From assembly GCA_030272585.1 (NCBI GenBank), contig BSYQ01000006.1, forward strand, positions 625,001 to 689,000: a DNA stretch of 64,000 bases. The letters run 5' to 3'. Source of the stretch: Bryopsis sp. KO-2023. Taxonomy: Eukaryota; Chlorophyta; Ulvophyceae; Bryopsidales; Bryopsidaceae. Both the position numbers and the translations under genes were made by a program. Under the pieces are notes generated by a model, which saw nothing but the letters and a program-made list of their open reading frames with translations, ran no database searches and was not told the origin of the DNA. Every line of letters starts with the position of its first letter. Within the stretch, counting starts at the first letter, position 1. This document shows positions 11,577-23,301 of this stretch, in pieces.

Positions 11577-11819
11577 TTTATCGGGACAACTGGCATTTAT
11601 ATTTTCTACATGCTGAAGCAGATTCTTGATGTGGTTTTCATGGAGCTCCGCGAATGGATAGAAAATGCAAATTTAGGGAGTCCGACCAGCAACTTCGGGC
11701 TTTTGATGATTGCATGCAAGACCCAAGTCAAAAAGACAAACACCGCCTTGAATAAAAAAAAGGAAGCATTCGTCAGAAGCTTTTCTTCGTGTGTGTCTTG
11801 TGAAATGTCGTATCGCTAG
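11577..11819 (+). pseudogene. Orphaned 3' end of the last exon of Pmp gene 1
   Basis: This 81-codon stretch (ends TAG at 11817-11819) continues, in frame, the last exon of the Pmp-repeat gene beyond the CACTA-like insertion. It begins Phe-Ile-Gly and contains KQILDVVFMELREWIENA, matching KQIFDVLFSGLEEWVERE at the C-terminus of the paralogue near 22984-23040. It carries the end of the last membrane segment and a cytoplasmic-looking tail that is longer and more basic than in the paralogue. It cannot be expressed with its gene unless the 4.8 kb insertion is spliced out or excised. Confidence 0.85.
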
Positions 11820-11869
11820 TTGTGTCTTTCTGTCTTGGAAAACCAAATAAATATTCCAACATTCGGTCT

Positions 11870-12140
11870 TTCAGTTGGATTTTTTCAAGGGACTGTAGGG
11901 GTGCTGTCCAACCACATTTGTGCACCAACATTGAATTTTGGTGTTTTTTTCAGGGATTGTGTGTGTGTTGTTCATCCACACTTGTACTATAATGACATTT
12001 TTGAGATTTTGTACTGTTAGTTAGGTTTTGTCTTTTTTTTCCTTAGAGATCCGAAGATATTTTTTCTTGAAATTGTGCTGTTCTGGGTTTGTTCAAGGGA
12101 TTGTGGATGTTCTGTTTGTCCACGTTTGTGCCACAGGGCA
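11870..12140. repeat. Three imperfect copies of a short 3'-flank motif
   Basis: GGGACTGTAGGGGTGCTGTC (about 11889), GGGATTGTGTGTGTGTTGTT (about 11954) and GGGATTGTGGATGTTCTGTT (about 12099) are each preceded by a TT-rich run and followed by CCAC and a T/G-rich tail. They look like decayed tandem copies about 65-145 bases apart in the 3' flank of Pmp gene 1. Nothing else is visible between 11820 and 12231. Confidence 0.4.
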
Positions 12141-12231
12141 CGAATTTCCTTTTTGTATTTTTTGAACGTATTTAATCGTGTTACACTACCGCATCCTGCG
12201 AATCACTACCCGCCGTACTACACCACACCAT

Positions 12232-12637
12232 TCAAACCCTCTGACTGTGTGTTCTCCCCACCTCCTGGTGAATGAAGCGTTTTTTTAGCGCGATTGCTGG
12301 GGACGCCGCCTTCGGAGTAGGGTCCCAACTAAACTGCGCGATTGGCACAGTAAAAATCCACAGGGCGCGCCTAACTTGCTTGGTGGCCTGCACGGACTAA
12401 ACCGTTTCCTTGATCAGACAAGGAAACAAAAACAGTGGTCGAACTCACCCTCACAGCAGAGTCACCCCAAAGAGCTTCTGCACCACAGCTACAAATTCCA
12501 TCGTGTAACAGCTGTTGAAGTTTATATGCGAGCAAAATGGCATTCGATCGAATCGCGTGCAATTTTGAAAAGGACTTGGAGCTGAAGTCTTTTTCAAGCT
12601 GCAGTGTCCGAGGATCTGGAGCGCCAGTCGAGATCAT
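12232..12637 (-). CDS. Small two-exon gene, product not recognised
   Basis: Exon 1 is 12449-12637 (63 codons from an ATG) and ends at a consensus donor (AGG then GTGAGT). Exon 2 is 12232-12396, after an acceptor TTTAG, and stays open in phase 0 to a TGA at 12232-12234. The 117-residue product has a Ser/Lys-rich amphipathic stretch (FSSKSFSKLHAIRSNAILLA), a CSCGAE motif and a basic C-terminus. No signal peptide or membrane segment is seen and I recognise no family. It is convergent with the end of Pmp gene 1 and divergent from the VHL-like gene, with about 500 bases between the two starts. An upstream exon cannot be excluded because the ATG is not otherwise marked. Confidence 0.4.
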
Positions 12638-13136
12638 TCAAGAGCACAAGAAAAATCATCGAATAAGTCGGTGGAGGCGATTGCGACATCTCGCCCAAGT
12701 CAAACTCCGGTTCAGCTCGAATAGAGTCTAGCTACATCCCAGCCACTCATTAGTTGCTGCACCACCCTTACTAACCCCTTCAAAACGGCTATCATAGCAA
12801 GGGGGAAAGGCTTCCGGGGCTTCTGCTCTTGTAAATTTAAGACTGTATTTTATATCTGGTATCTCTCGACCCCACCATACCGAAAACAATTGATTTTTTA
12901 CCTCTTGTTTGGGGTCGTCATGAGCAACAACGCTGCTCTTGGTGATTTGCCATACCTGGCGGTGTATCGAGTGCGACCCGATGAAGAAACCGAAGACGTA
13001 ATGGTCAGAATCGACGGCTGCTTGGAAACACGACAGGTTGGCTCCTGGTTTAGATTCCACCCTTGTCCCCAGGCTCTCGACAGCATGTCGCTCAGAGAGA
13101 ATCGCTTGAGGTATGTGGTTTGTTTTCTGTGTGCAG

Positions 13137-15611
13137 ATGCGCCTGCGATCGATTCACAGCGTGCAGTATCGCGAAATCCAGTTTCGAAACTTGACCGATC
13201 GCGCCGTTCGGATGATATGGCTCAACTATCACGGAAATGAGGTGCGTTATTTTCACAGTGAGTTTCTTTTTGTTGGAGGGCTGGAATTCGTGTCGAGAAC
13301 TGGACGAAGGCAGGCGCATCAGATCTGCGATAAGGCGAGGTTAACAAGGCGTGAATCTCTCTTCCTGAAAGGTCGTCTACCACGTGATCCAGCCGCACAA
13401 GACGAGCAGGTGGGGGGGGAAACATAACGCACCACTGAGTCCAGACCATTGTGAGAGGTGATGGCCTTCCACAATGATTGGTTCAATCAATCAATCAATC
13501 AATCAATAATTGCAACCCACAGCAATACAAAGCCATCATCCTCCATGATGATTGGTTATGGGGTTTTGCTTTGAATTATTAACCAAAAAATTCCACCAGC
13601 CAAAATTGTATCTTCAAAGCTTGGGCCCATCTCTCGTCCTATTTTTCCACCCAATATTGTATATAATACCGATAAGAATTTGAAATCAATCCAAACTACT
13701 TGGCCTGCTTTTTTTTGAGAAGCAGATATCGGACGTTCACCACGCACCCCTGGATTGCTCGATCTGTTGAGGGACAAATGCGGATGATGATGAATGACAG
13801 CCAGGTGCATTGCTATTTCTTAGCCAAAAAAGAATTGTTAATTAAGAATTTAAAATGAAAAATTAAGTTCTTATAAGAACTGTGGGTAAAGATGTGGTTT
13901 GTGTGTTTGGCTGTTGTTCTTCAATGTCTCTTTGCCACTTAAAAAATGAAAACCCGAATTCGAACAACTTGATGTTGATTCTTTTGTAGGCAATAGTTGT
14001 TGAATTTGCAAACCAAACTGTTGAGATTGGAGAGCCTCCATCGGTTCCTTGGAAGGTAAACGAAACAAACACCCTCAAAAGCTTTGTCAAATGACTCATT
14101 TTATATCCAAGCTTTGTGGTCCCAGTGTGCATTTTGCTGGAATTTCGAAATCTGACTGATGTAGATCCAGCGAAAGAAAGAGAAAAAAAAAAAAGAAAAA
14201 CACCTTTAGCTGTTGTTTTTTTCTTTTCTTTTTAAACATGTTTCTATATGAACCTGATATGAACCTGCAGTAGCCGGAACAAAAGTGAGCACCGGAGATC
14301 TACCAAAATTTGGCTCGAGGGGTGGAGGCAAATTCATCTTGATTCTGCAAAACTGGGGGTATGCAAATAGTGTTTTCAATTTATAATTTCAATGAATCAA
14401 ATGAGACATTCATGCTGGGTCTTGCTGCAGACTTCCACTCACAAATTTTTCCCCAAACTCTTTCGGGATGCTGTTCGGTGTGTTCTGCTGTGTCACCATC
14501 GATCGAGATTCGGAGATCCTCCCAGCAGCAAGCAGGGGGATGAAAGCATTTCACTAATGAGAATGGGAATGATGTTCTTGACAAGAAACTCAGTGAGGTC
14601 GGGTTTAAAAATAATCTGAAAAAGCACCATAAAAGATCGTGATTTTTTTTTTTGCTTTTTTTGAGGATATGAAAATTTGTAGTGTCCATTTCACAAATGC
14701 TCAGATTGAGATGGACTAATATTGCGCAAACAGATGATTTTCGAACTTGAGAAAAGAAACCCACGTTTTTAGAGTGTTTCTTTTCTTTCTCTTTCCCTTT
14801 TCCTCCAAAAAAAACTGAAAAAATGTAAAAGCTTCTCTGCTTTTCGATAAGAAAAAGAGTAGAACGAAAAGGAACAGCAGCGCTGTTAAAATTCTAGTTG
14901 GAGATGAATTCCTGTTTGAAAAAAAAGATCGAAGGGTCCTCTCTGCTGCGAAATGTATGAAAGTGAAAGAAAAATTTACATGTTGAAATACAACTTCTGA
15001 CAATAATTTTTTTGGTGGATCTGAATAACAGGTCTTCGATATATGAGGATGACAGGAAAACACCATCTACAGAATCAAACTGCAAACAAATTGACTTCAG
15101 CTTTGGGGATTTACCTGGAGAAGTGGTAAGACTGTTATTCTCTGTTACTTTATGTGAGACATTTCTTCAAAGATTTTTTTATAGACACGAAAGGAAATGA
15201 TACTCCTTGATATTCAGAATGGATTTCCAAGCAGTGTTTCTTCAAATTTCCCTGCAGCATTTTTTCTCTTTTCGTCCAGCAATGAAAAAAATACAACTTT
15301 GAACAGCAAATTAAGTTTTTGCAATGGCATCTTTCATGAACATTTTTTGTGAACTCACATATTTTAGACCATTTTAGAAAGATGTTTTTGCCAATTATGT
15401 AACAGAGGAAGCATATGAAAAGATGCATCTTTTTAACAAGAACATCAGTATTCGTTGTCAGGTACTGCTCATAATTCAGAAAATGGAGGCTCCAGAAGTC
15501 GCTCAAGATTTGAGCAATGGAGCAGAGGCAGCCCCCGACGTGAAACCCGTTTGGATTCCGGAGGATGTCGATATCAAAGAATATCAAAAAACGAAATCTG
15601 AGGAACACTGA
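13137..15611 (+). CDS. VHL beta-domain-like protein
   Basis: Exons by splice signals: 13137-13241, 13372-13409, 13726-13804, 13990-14055, 14271-14358, 15032-15125 and 15378-15611. The first three join in phase to a stretch containing REIQFRNLTDRAVRMIWLNY, then a Val-Ile-Gln-Pro segment, then RTFTTHPWI. The order N-R/T..V.V.WLN-x-x-G, x-I-x-P-G-like turn, T-x-x-x-HPW is the signature of the von Hippel-Lindau beta domain, which in VHL ligases binds hydroxylated proline. The alpha (elongin-binding) domain was not recognised. The later exons hold a Gly-rich stretch (GSRGGGKFILILQNWG) and an acidic C-terminus ending in SEEH. The join from 14055 to 14271 does not keep phase, so a microexon may be missed or the gene may be damaged there. 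An alternative in-frame ATG lies at 13113. Substrate and partners cannot be told from sequence. Confidence 0.65.
13474..13557. repeat. (TCAA)n tract with flanking ATGATTGGTT repeats, possible LINE 3'-end stub
   Basis: Six TCAA-type units (about 13483-13506) are followed by about 40 bases of unique sequence, and the direct repeat ATGATTGGTT occurs on each side (about 13474 and 13548). The LINE at 40375 also ends in a run of TTGA units, so this could be a very short 5'-truncated copy with its target duplication. It lies in an intron of the VHL-like gene. A plain microsatellite is the alternative. Confidence 0.35.
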
Positions 15612-16715
15612 ACTAAAATGAACAAGAGAAACCTCCTCGAGTGTTGACTATCAAATGCGCAGTGACGTGTTGCAGGGAGTTGTGGCTGGAATCGCTTTGT
15701 ACTATTTTTGGAGACCCTTGTTGATTCGGTGCCTCTTTTTTATTGTGGCTGGGATGGTTTTCTACTATTATTTTAGAGACTCTTGTTGATTGGGGCTCTC
15801 TTTTATTGCCGCCTGTATTCTTTCGTGTCCGCCCATTTCACTTGGATTGAAACATCACCAGCCCAAAAAATAGACTACAGAATACTCTCATTCTCAACAC
15901 TAGCATTTTCTTTTTTTCAGAAGCAGGTTCTTGATAATTCGCTCCCACTACACTATGCATTGTTCATACGAAAAACAAGCGGAAGATTTTTTAAAGGAAA
16001 CTCAAACAAAGACCAGTGTCGATTAAAGGATTGAAAACAATCACGTGTACTTTTTCAAGAGAAGCACTCTGCGCTGCTAGCAGAGGATTTTTTCCATCCC
16101 CACAGCAGGTAGGTGTGGAGTTGAGGATGACATCCCACCATGTTAAAAAATAGGCTTCTTTCGGTTGGTGAACCAGAAACTCAAGTGCACAACTGGATGG
16201 TACCATGGCAGTCAGAACGCCCTCTCCCTTTTATATTAGCGGCAACGTCCACACAAGGATGTATGAGACAGCACTTTCACAAGAATGGCTGGATCAACCC
16301 ATTTTTTGCCTCCCAATACCTTTGCAATAAAAAAATGTTACCAGCAAAGAAAAATTTCTGCTCTCGTACAGTAAAAATGTCGAGCTTTCCATTCACAGCA
16401 AACACCGGAAAAAAACCAATCAGACTGAGTGCCGCAGCAGCCCATAAGGCTAATTGATTCCTGAAAACACACCAGATGACTCATAAAAGGGAAAATGAGA
16501 GATTGAAAGATGAATTGGCACCTCATATCTTTTTCCCCATGGTGCCCGACATAGCCCAACGAGCACGAATCATGATCAATTCGGCGTCTCTGTTCGTGTG
16601 GTTGGACTGGAAAGCCTGCTGTCACGACAACAATGTTGGAAAAAGGGATGTCAGATCGAACCCAAAACAACAAAAATGCCTGCGCAGCCGATTCCCGATC
16701 AACTTCTCCGAGGCA
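15612..16715. other. Intergenic region with a 63-bp tandem duplication
   Basis: This lies between the VHL-like stop and the start of the second Pmp gene. A 63-base segment beginning TTGTGGCTGG is present twice in tandem at 15680-15741 and 15743-15805, about 80 percent alike by eye. No exon with coherent splice signals was found. The last few hundred bases should hold the promoter of the second Pmp gene, but no TATA box was recognisable. Confidence 0.5.
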
Positions 16716-19700
16716 ATGTGCCAACCACGGTCTGGCGGCAGCCTGTTGTCAGCGGTTCTTGTAGTTGCATGCCTTGCAACTATAGGCCTCGCTCAATCCG
16801 ACTCTGCAGGTGAGTGTTGGGTCGTTCAGATTCGTTTTCCAAAGCATGTATTTACCGGTCCCTTGGTATATGGATCGTCGATCGAGCACCTCGCAAAGAA
16901 GCCCTTTCTGGCGTTAGATTTTGGATCCGTATTCAAATTAGTCGCCGCAACGGTTGGAATTCGACGTCTCGTATGGCTGGATCGCAGGTGGTTCGGAGTG
17001 CGATGCCGTACGGGCGGTAGTTGGAGTTTCCGCACGAGTGATCTTGGACTCCGCCACGCTGAAGGAGCTGGACAACGATGTTCAGAATTTAGTAGATTGC
17101 GTGCCTTCTGGCGCAGCCCTGGAGTTGGATCTGACAGAACTGGTGCTGGATGATTCCGTGCAACTCAGGAGTCCCATCACCATACAAGGGAACGGAGCAT
17201 CAGTTCAGTGTCCTGGCGATCAACGAAAAGGAGCTTTTCAGATAAGGTGCCTGGAGTGATTTGCCCTGTTGAATGTCCTTCAGGAAATATGCAAATTATT
17301 GAATTGGGTGTGTTTGGTTGTGGAAAGCAGGTCTGATGATGTGACATTGTCAACCCTTGCTTTTAAGGGGTGCTCCCTCAATTCTGCAGAGGGTCTGATT
17401 CATGTGCAAAGCTCGAAGAATGTTACCCTGAAACATGTGGAGTTTGAGCGAAACGAAAACGTTGGTGGAGGACCTGCGGGGATTTCAGCTGCCCAGTCTG
17501 AATTCAGGCTGTTGAATGTGACAGCCAGAAACAACACTGGGTCTTCGGGAGGAGCCATTGCTGCTCTTAACAATTCAGAAGCAACAATACAGGAATCCAA
17601 TTTCACCAGAAATGTAGCCTTGGAAAGTGGAGGTTCCATTTATTTGCAAGAGACCAATGTCACAATTATTGAAAGCACCTTCGAAAAAAACAAGGCCAAC
17701 AGGAAAGGAAGTGCAATCTCTGCTGAGGTAACTCAGTTCAATCCATTGCGTTGTGAAATTCCAAGTTTGGGAGTAGAATACCATGAATTTACACATGCCG
17801 TAGTTAGACGTTGCGCCTCAAAAAGTTTACTGCTCCGTTTCTTTTTGAGATGGCTTCTTCAATATCGAGGCTTCATTTTTTTCAACTCTATCTTGGGAGG
17901 ACAGTGAAAATGGCACTTCTCTTCAGTGTTCTTTTTTCTCCAGCTGATGTTTGTTCTTTCCTAAGCACGACTTATCATTTTTGTGTGTGTGTGTGTGACC
18001 AGAGTCTGGACTTTGAGAAGAACTCTCAGGTGCACATTGTTGATTCTACGTTTAAATACAACGGACCTGACACAGGGGGTAGATCCCTTGTTTTCGGGCA
18101 AGAGGGGGGTGCGCTGTATTTTTCTGGCCAGAATTTGAAAGTATCAATCAAAAGTTCCAACTTCGAACGTAATGTGGGTAGCAGTGGTGGTGCCATCTAT
18201 ACTACGGAGTTGTTCGAACTTCAAATATTAAATTCTTCATTTGTTGAGAACAGAGCATCTAAAAAATGGGGGGCATATGGGGGTGGAATTTATTTTGCCT
18301 CCAAAGCAACTCATGCAGTCTTGGATGTGTCCAAGAGCCACTTCCTCAGAAACAGTGCTGATAAAGGTGGAGCTGTAGCCTTACAGGTGTGAAAATGTGC
18401 TGTATATTTTTCTAAAAAGTTTGTTTGCGTTATCTTTGGCAAGAAGTTGAAGACGTATCCAACCATTCAGAAAACAACATTTACAATGGAGATTTTGAGA
18501 TATATGTCTATATTTTTTTTGTGGGTATGGAGATTTTGTTCCATAGATGCTGTGTTGCTACAAGTTCCAGAATTATAGCTACAATAATTCAGGGACATTT
18601 GAAGTAAAAGTTTGGTGTTTGTCTTGTACCTTGCACCACTCTGGAAGCAGTAGTGAGCAGATGTGGTTCCAAGACCACAACACTTGGCTGATTTTGTTTC
18701 GAGGTGAAAACCACTTCATCAAGATTTTTTATTAGGTTTTTCAATCATGGGATTGCAACTGTTACTAATTGAATGAGAAACCTTTGTGTCTGTAGTTTAA
18801 GATGGTTGTAAGAATAACCGATGTAACATTTTACAACAACGAGGCGCGTTCCTCTGGAGGGGCTATATATGCTTTTGTCAGGAAAATCAATGGTTTGGAT
18901 GTTCATATGAGGCTGGAAATCCAAGGGTGCATATTTCAAAACAATTGGATTCGTCGAAAAACAAGACGAAATAGAAGAGAAGGAGGAGGAAGTATTTGGC
19001 TTTTCCGAAACGTGGTAGGAAAACTGTCGTGTGCAAGCTATTAAAAAAGAAAATATCGATCATTCATCTAACATACTTTGATTTTCTTGTCTAGGGAACT
19101 TCTTTGAATGCAACCGTCAAATCCGTGAAATTTATCAAAAATCGAGGTGACAACGGTGGAGCTATAGGGCTGCTGTATGGTGGGGATCTTCATGTTGATG
19201 ATTGCCACTTCAAGGGGAACGTAGCTTGGGAGTGGGGTGGAGCCTTGTATGCAAGAGTATGCACATTTACAGTGTCCTCACCATTTTTGGAACAAGAACA
19301 GCATAACAAATGATATCTGTATCCGAGTTGTGAAGAGGGAGTCTGAATGATTTGTTTTCTCCTCTTCATACTTTTACGATATTTTTGGATATTTTTTATT
19401 TTTCGTGATTACATTTTCAGAGTTCTTGTGTTTTTTTCGATGTTTCCATAGCCAGAGAAGCTCTCTCAGATTCATTTCCTTCCAGATATTGACCATTTTC
19501 ATTGTCCAGGCAGAATTGGAGATCTCCAGAATTACTCTTCAGTCTTCGGAATTCATTGAAAACAAGGTCAGTGGAAAATCAGGTGACCTTCAGCTGGCAA
19601 ACTTTGATGGGAAAGGTGGGGCTGTGGTGATGACAGACCAGGGCGTGGTATCATTAATCAGAAACTGCACTTTTTCAAAAAACGAAGCAGGAAGTGGAGG

Positions 19701-22700
19701 AGCCCTGTATGTTGACGGCGTGAAGCAACTGTCAGTAAGGGATTCCAGTTTTTTGCTGGGGTGTGCCCTCACAGGAGGGGCAGTGACACTTGTCTATGGG
19801 ATTGATAATGACCAGTCATTGGAGAATATAGTATTTTCAAAAAACAAAGCAAGGTGGGGAGGTGCCGTCTTTTTTGAGCGGGTCAAGAATACCCTGTCTA
19901 AACGAGGCCCTGAGCTCTTTCAAGCACACTTTGTGGAGAACATTGCAACAGATGCTGGTGGGGCCGTTCATGTGAACGAGGGATTGTTGCTCTGTTTTTC
20001 CTGCCATTTTGATTCCAACAATGCTGGGGATGATAGGCATGCAATCGGGCTAGGAGGTGCGATAAGAGCCCAACCAGGTTCATCTGTGGTCCTTGCGGAT
20101 TCCAGCATCAATGAGTGCACAGCAACACAATCAGGAGGGGGAATTTTTTTGGATGGTGCAATTTATAGTGGTCGAAATCTCACAGTCGTGAACAATACTG
20201 CTCACAGAAGTGGAGGTGGTATTTACATGCAGTTTGAGGCTCGTCCATTGAGTCATACTTGGAACTGCAGGTCCTGCTTATTCAGCGGAAACGAGGCTGC
20301 GACAGGAGGTAAATGCGTATCGTTTTGTTTCTTTTTTGCTGGCATCCCAAGAGAGAGAATCTCTCACTCCAATATAGTAGCAACCAAAAAAGGGACCTTT
20401 TTTCCAAAATACCATTGGACATTCTGGTGTAGGGATGTTCATTCTTCGCATGTGTTTTCCCCAGGAGGAATCCATGTTACGAGTGACAAATCGATTGCTA
20501 AAGAATGCCAATCCTTGGGGGTCGATTTGCCAGTGAATCGAAATGGCTCCTATTTCGAGTTCTTGGCACATTGCGTGAATTATGAGCCTGTGTCTGATAA
20601 ACGGGTGGTGCTGAAAAAGACCACCTTTTGGAACAACGGTGGATGGAAGTCTGGATCCGACATTTTTCTTGGCAACTTCGAGGGAGGTGTGTGCTGCGAT
20701 GGGGAGTGTTGGACCATGGAAAGCCAACTGGATGAAGCCCTCCAGAAATGCAAACTCCAAGGCCAAAGATCTGAGAAGAGCAGATCACCTTCTTTGGGAA
20801 CGCGGTTTCAGTCGGTGAAGATTGATCCATCTGAAGTGGCTGGCCATCCTAGTGGGGATGAGCTTCCACCCATCAATGTCACAGCGCTCGACTCTTTCAG
20901 TCAAATCACTAGGGGCAATGTGAATCTGCGAATCTATTTGACAACCCCTGGAGGGCGACTCTTTGGTGGCATTGCAACCGGCGAGGGCATGCTGATAAGC
21001 GGGAATATTACTGTGACTGGGGTGGTTCTGAGCGGTCTGCCAGGAGAGTACAATCTGACCTTCCAGCTGACTTCAGAAGATGGCGTCATTGTGTCTGTGG
21101 AGTCAATCAGGGTGGATATAAGAGAGTGTCTCATTGGGGAGGTGTCTAAAGAAAATGGCTTGCGCTGTGACATTTGCGGGGAAAAATTTTTCAGTTTCGA
21201 TGTCACTGATGAGGATTGCACACCTTGTCCTGTTGAGAAAGCCGCATGTTCAGGAGGAAGACTGGTTCCTGTTTCTGGATTCTGGCACTCTGGGCCCCTG
21301 TCCTCCCAGCTCCATGCATGTTTGTCCAAAGAAGCATGCACCTATGAGAATCGAACAGAGGCTCTTCTTGCATCGTCAAATTCATCTTCTATCCTGAACG
21401 TGACAGATTTTACAGAAGACTACCCCTTGTGTGCAAAGGTGAGAACCATCTGAAGGCCATGTCAAGATTATATTCTTCGAAAAGCGCATTGGCCAGAAGC
21501 TGTGTGTGTGGTATAGGGCTACAAGGGGGTGTTGTGTGGGAGCTGCAAGGCATCACATGGGAAGAGTGGCATGGAATGCAGAGAGTGCAAAGGAAAATTG
21601 CTTGCTGGGATAGCGATTGGAGGGGCCATGCTTGCCTTGGCAGTATTGTCCTTGATTTATGTCAGAAATGCTGCAAAATTTGCTCAGCAAGCGATGACTG
21701 ATGACCATTCAAATGCCACAGGGTCCGGTTGCCCCTCTGGGAATGTCGCTCGCAGAAAACAAAGACCAACAGATATTTTCAAGGTGAGCGATGTGGACAG
21801 GTAAGAACAGAGTCCCAAGATACTTTTCCTTCTCTCTCCCTACCAAGAGTGTTCTGTGTTACCGGGCAGATTCTTGTGAATTTCATGCAAATTACTGGAT
21901 CGGCTGCAGCCATCAACGTGGGTTGGACCAAATATATGAAGGGGGTATTCACGAGCTGGGGTAAGCAGAAGCAACCTCCACGATTTTGATGCTCAAAAAT
22001 GACTGAAAATCCCTAATGAACGTCTAAGCCAAAGCATGACATCTCAAATTGATTTCAGGTGCGATCTCTTCTGGTGGAACGGATGGAAACAGCTTTCTGG
22101 CATTCGATTGTGCGTTCTCATCAGAGGAGAATGATCTTCCTCGATCCATCAAGACAACTGTGCTGCTGGCATTTGTTCCCCTCATCGTTTGGGCAGCGTT
22201 TGTCATAGTCTACGCTGTGCATGCGTTTCGAGCTAAAAAAGTCCTACAGGACTTGAGGCTCTGGTCGGGTATTGCATTTCGGGCCGTGTTGCAAGCAGCC
22301 TACATCAGGTGGGACAGATGCAGTAGCATTCAACCTTTTATTGTTTCCTCTTGTTATTCAGGAAACACAATATTTTGAGATCGCCGTATTTATGTGTTTG
22401 CAGTGAGACAAAAGCGTTCATTCGGATTTGCTATTGCGTGCGAGCTAGCCCTTTGGATGGTCTGTTTTGGACACAAGACACGAGTCTGACTTGCTACAAA
22501 GGATCCCATGCGCTCCTGGTTCTTTTCGTCGGGCTGCCTGGCTTCTTGTTCATATCGATAGGGTTCCCAGCCTGGTTGCTCTACAAACTCACACGAACCG
22601 ACACCCTCGATCAGGAGCATGTGATTGTTCGATACGGATTTTTGTACAAACTGTACAAAAGCAACACCGCTGCTTGGGAGGTAGTGATTTTGATCCGGAA

Positions 22701-23070
22701 AGCTTTGTTTGCCGCAATTGTTGTATTTGGCCGACCGTTGGGGGGTGGAATTCAAATCAGTCTTGCCTTTTTCATCATGATAGCTTCCATACTTCTCCAA
22801 ATGCATTTCCAACCTTTTTTGGAGTCAAAGTTGAATAATTTGGAATTGGGATCATTGGTGATTTCAACGTTTGCGTTCATCGTTGGGAATCTGGCGAGCC
22901 AGCCTGAAATGAATGATGGGGGCATAGTGGCCTTATCCATCATCTTCATTTGCATTGCTGGGATCTACACTGCGTACACTGTGAAGCAGATTTTTGATGT
23001 GCTTTTTTCTGGGTTAGAAGAATGGGTAGAAAGGGAGAATCCAGAAAGTGAAGTACCGACCACCAAGTAA
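16716..23070 (+). CDS. Pmp-repeat multi-pass membrane protein 2 (complete, 12 exons)
   Basis: Exons: 16716-16809, 16988-17246, 17331-17727, 18003-18386, 18802-19014, 19095-19256, 19510-20308, 20465-21438, 21517-21783, 21870-21960, 22059-22308 and 22404-23070. They sum to 4557 bases, 1518 residues plus stop, with every phase consistent. The start is chosen because it opens a good signal peptide (SLLSAVLVVACLATIGLA). Residues of about 35-800 are Pmp-type repeats (FxxN, GGA[I/V]). A Cys-rich region (CDICGEKFFSFDV, CTPCPVEKAAC, CGSC, CREC) follows. Then come about eight hydrophobic segments, for example AIGGAMLALAVLSLIYV, LLAFVPLIVWAAFVIVYAV, FVGLPGFLFISIGFPAWLLY and LAFFIMIASILLQ. Pmp repeats in chlamydiae are adhesins, and a surface sensor or adhesion role here is inference. 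Gene 1 at 262 is its tandem paralogue. A multi-pass C-terminus fused to a beta-helix ectodomain is known in several algal and protist predicted proteins, function unknown. Confidence 0.9.
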
Positions 23071-23269
23071 GGACTTATAACCGAGGCAGCTAAGAGATTG
23101 TCCAAAAAGTCCAAGGCGGTTTTGATTCGGAAGAAGGAGGCTTATATGGAGAAAATCTCTCCTTGTTTTCTCAAAACACCTCCTCTTGAATTGAAGTGTT
23201 GAATGCAGAAAGATCTATTGGGTCTGGCATTGATAGCAATACTTCTTTTCGCACCGTGTAGGTATTGTA

Positions 23270-23301
<32 letters not shown>

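Noticed and set aside
15464-15481. An 18-base intron in the last VHL-like exon (GTACTG to TTCAG)
   Set aside because: It is in frame without a stop, and all other introns here are 75 bases or more, so it is read as coding.
23273-23300. Poly-T/poly-G run as a regulatory element
   Set aside because: A simple homopolymer, likely variable or assembly-sensitive, with no conserved surroundings.
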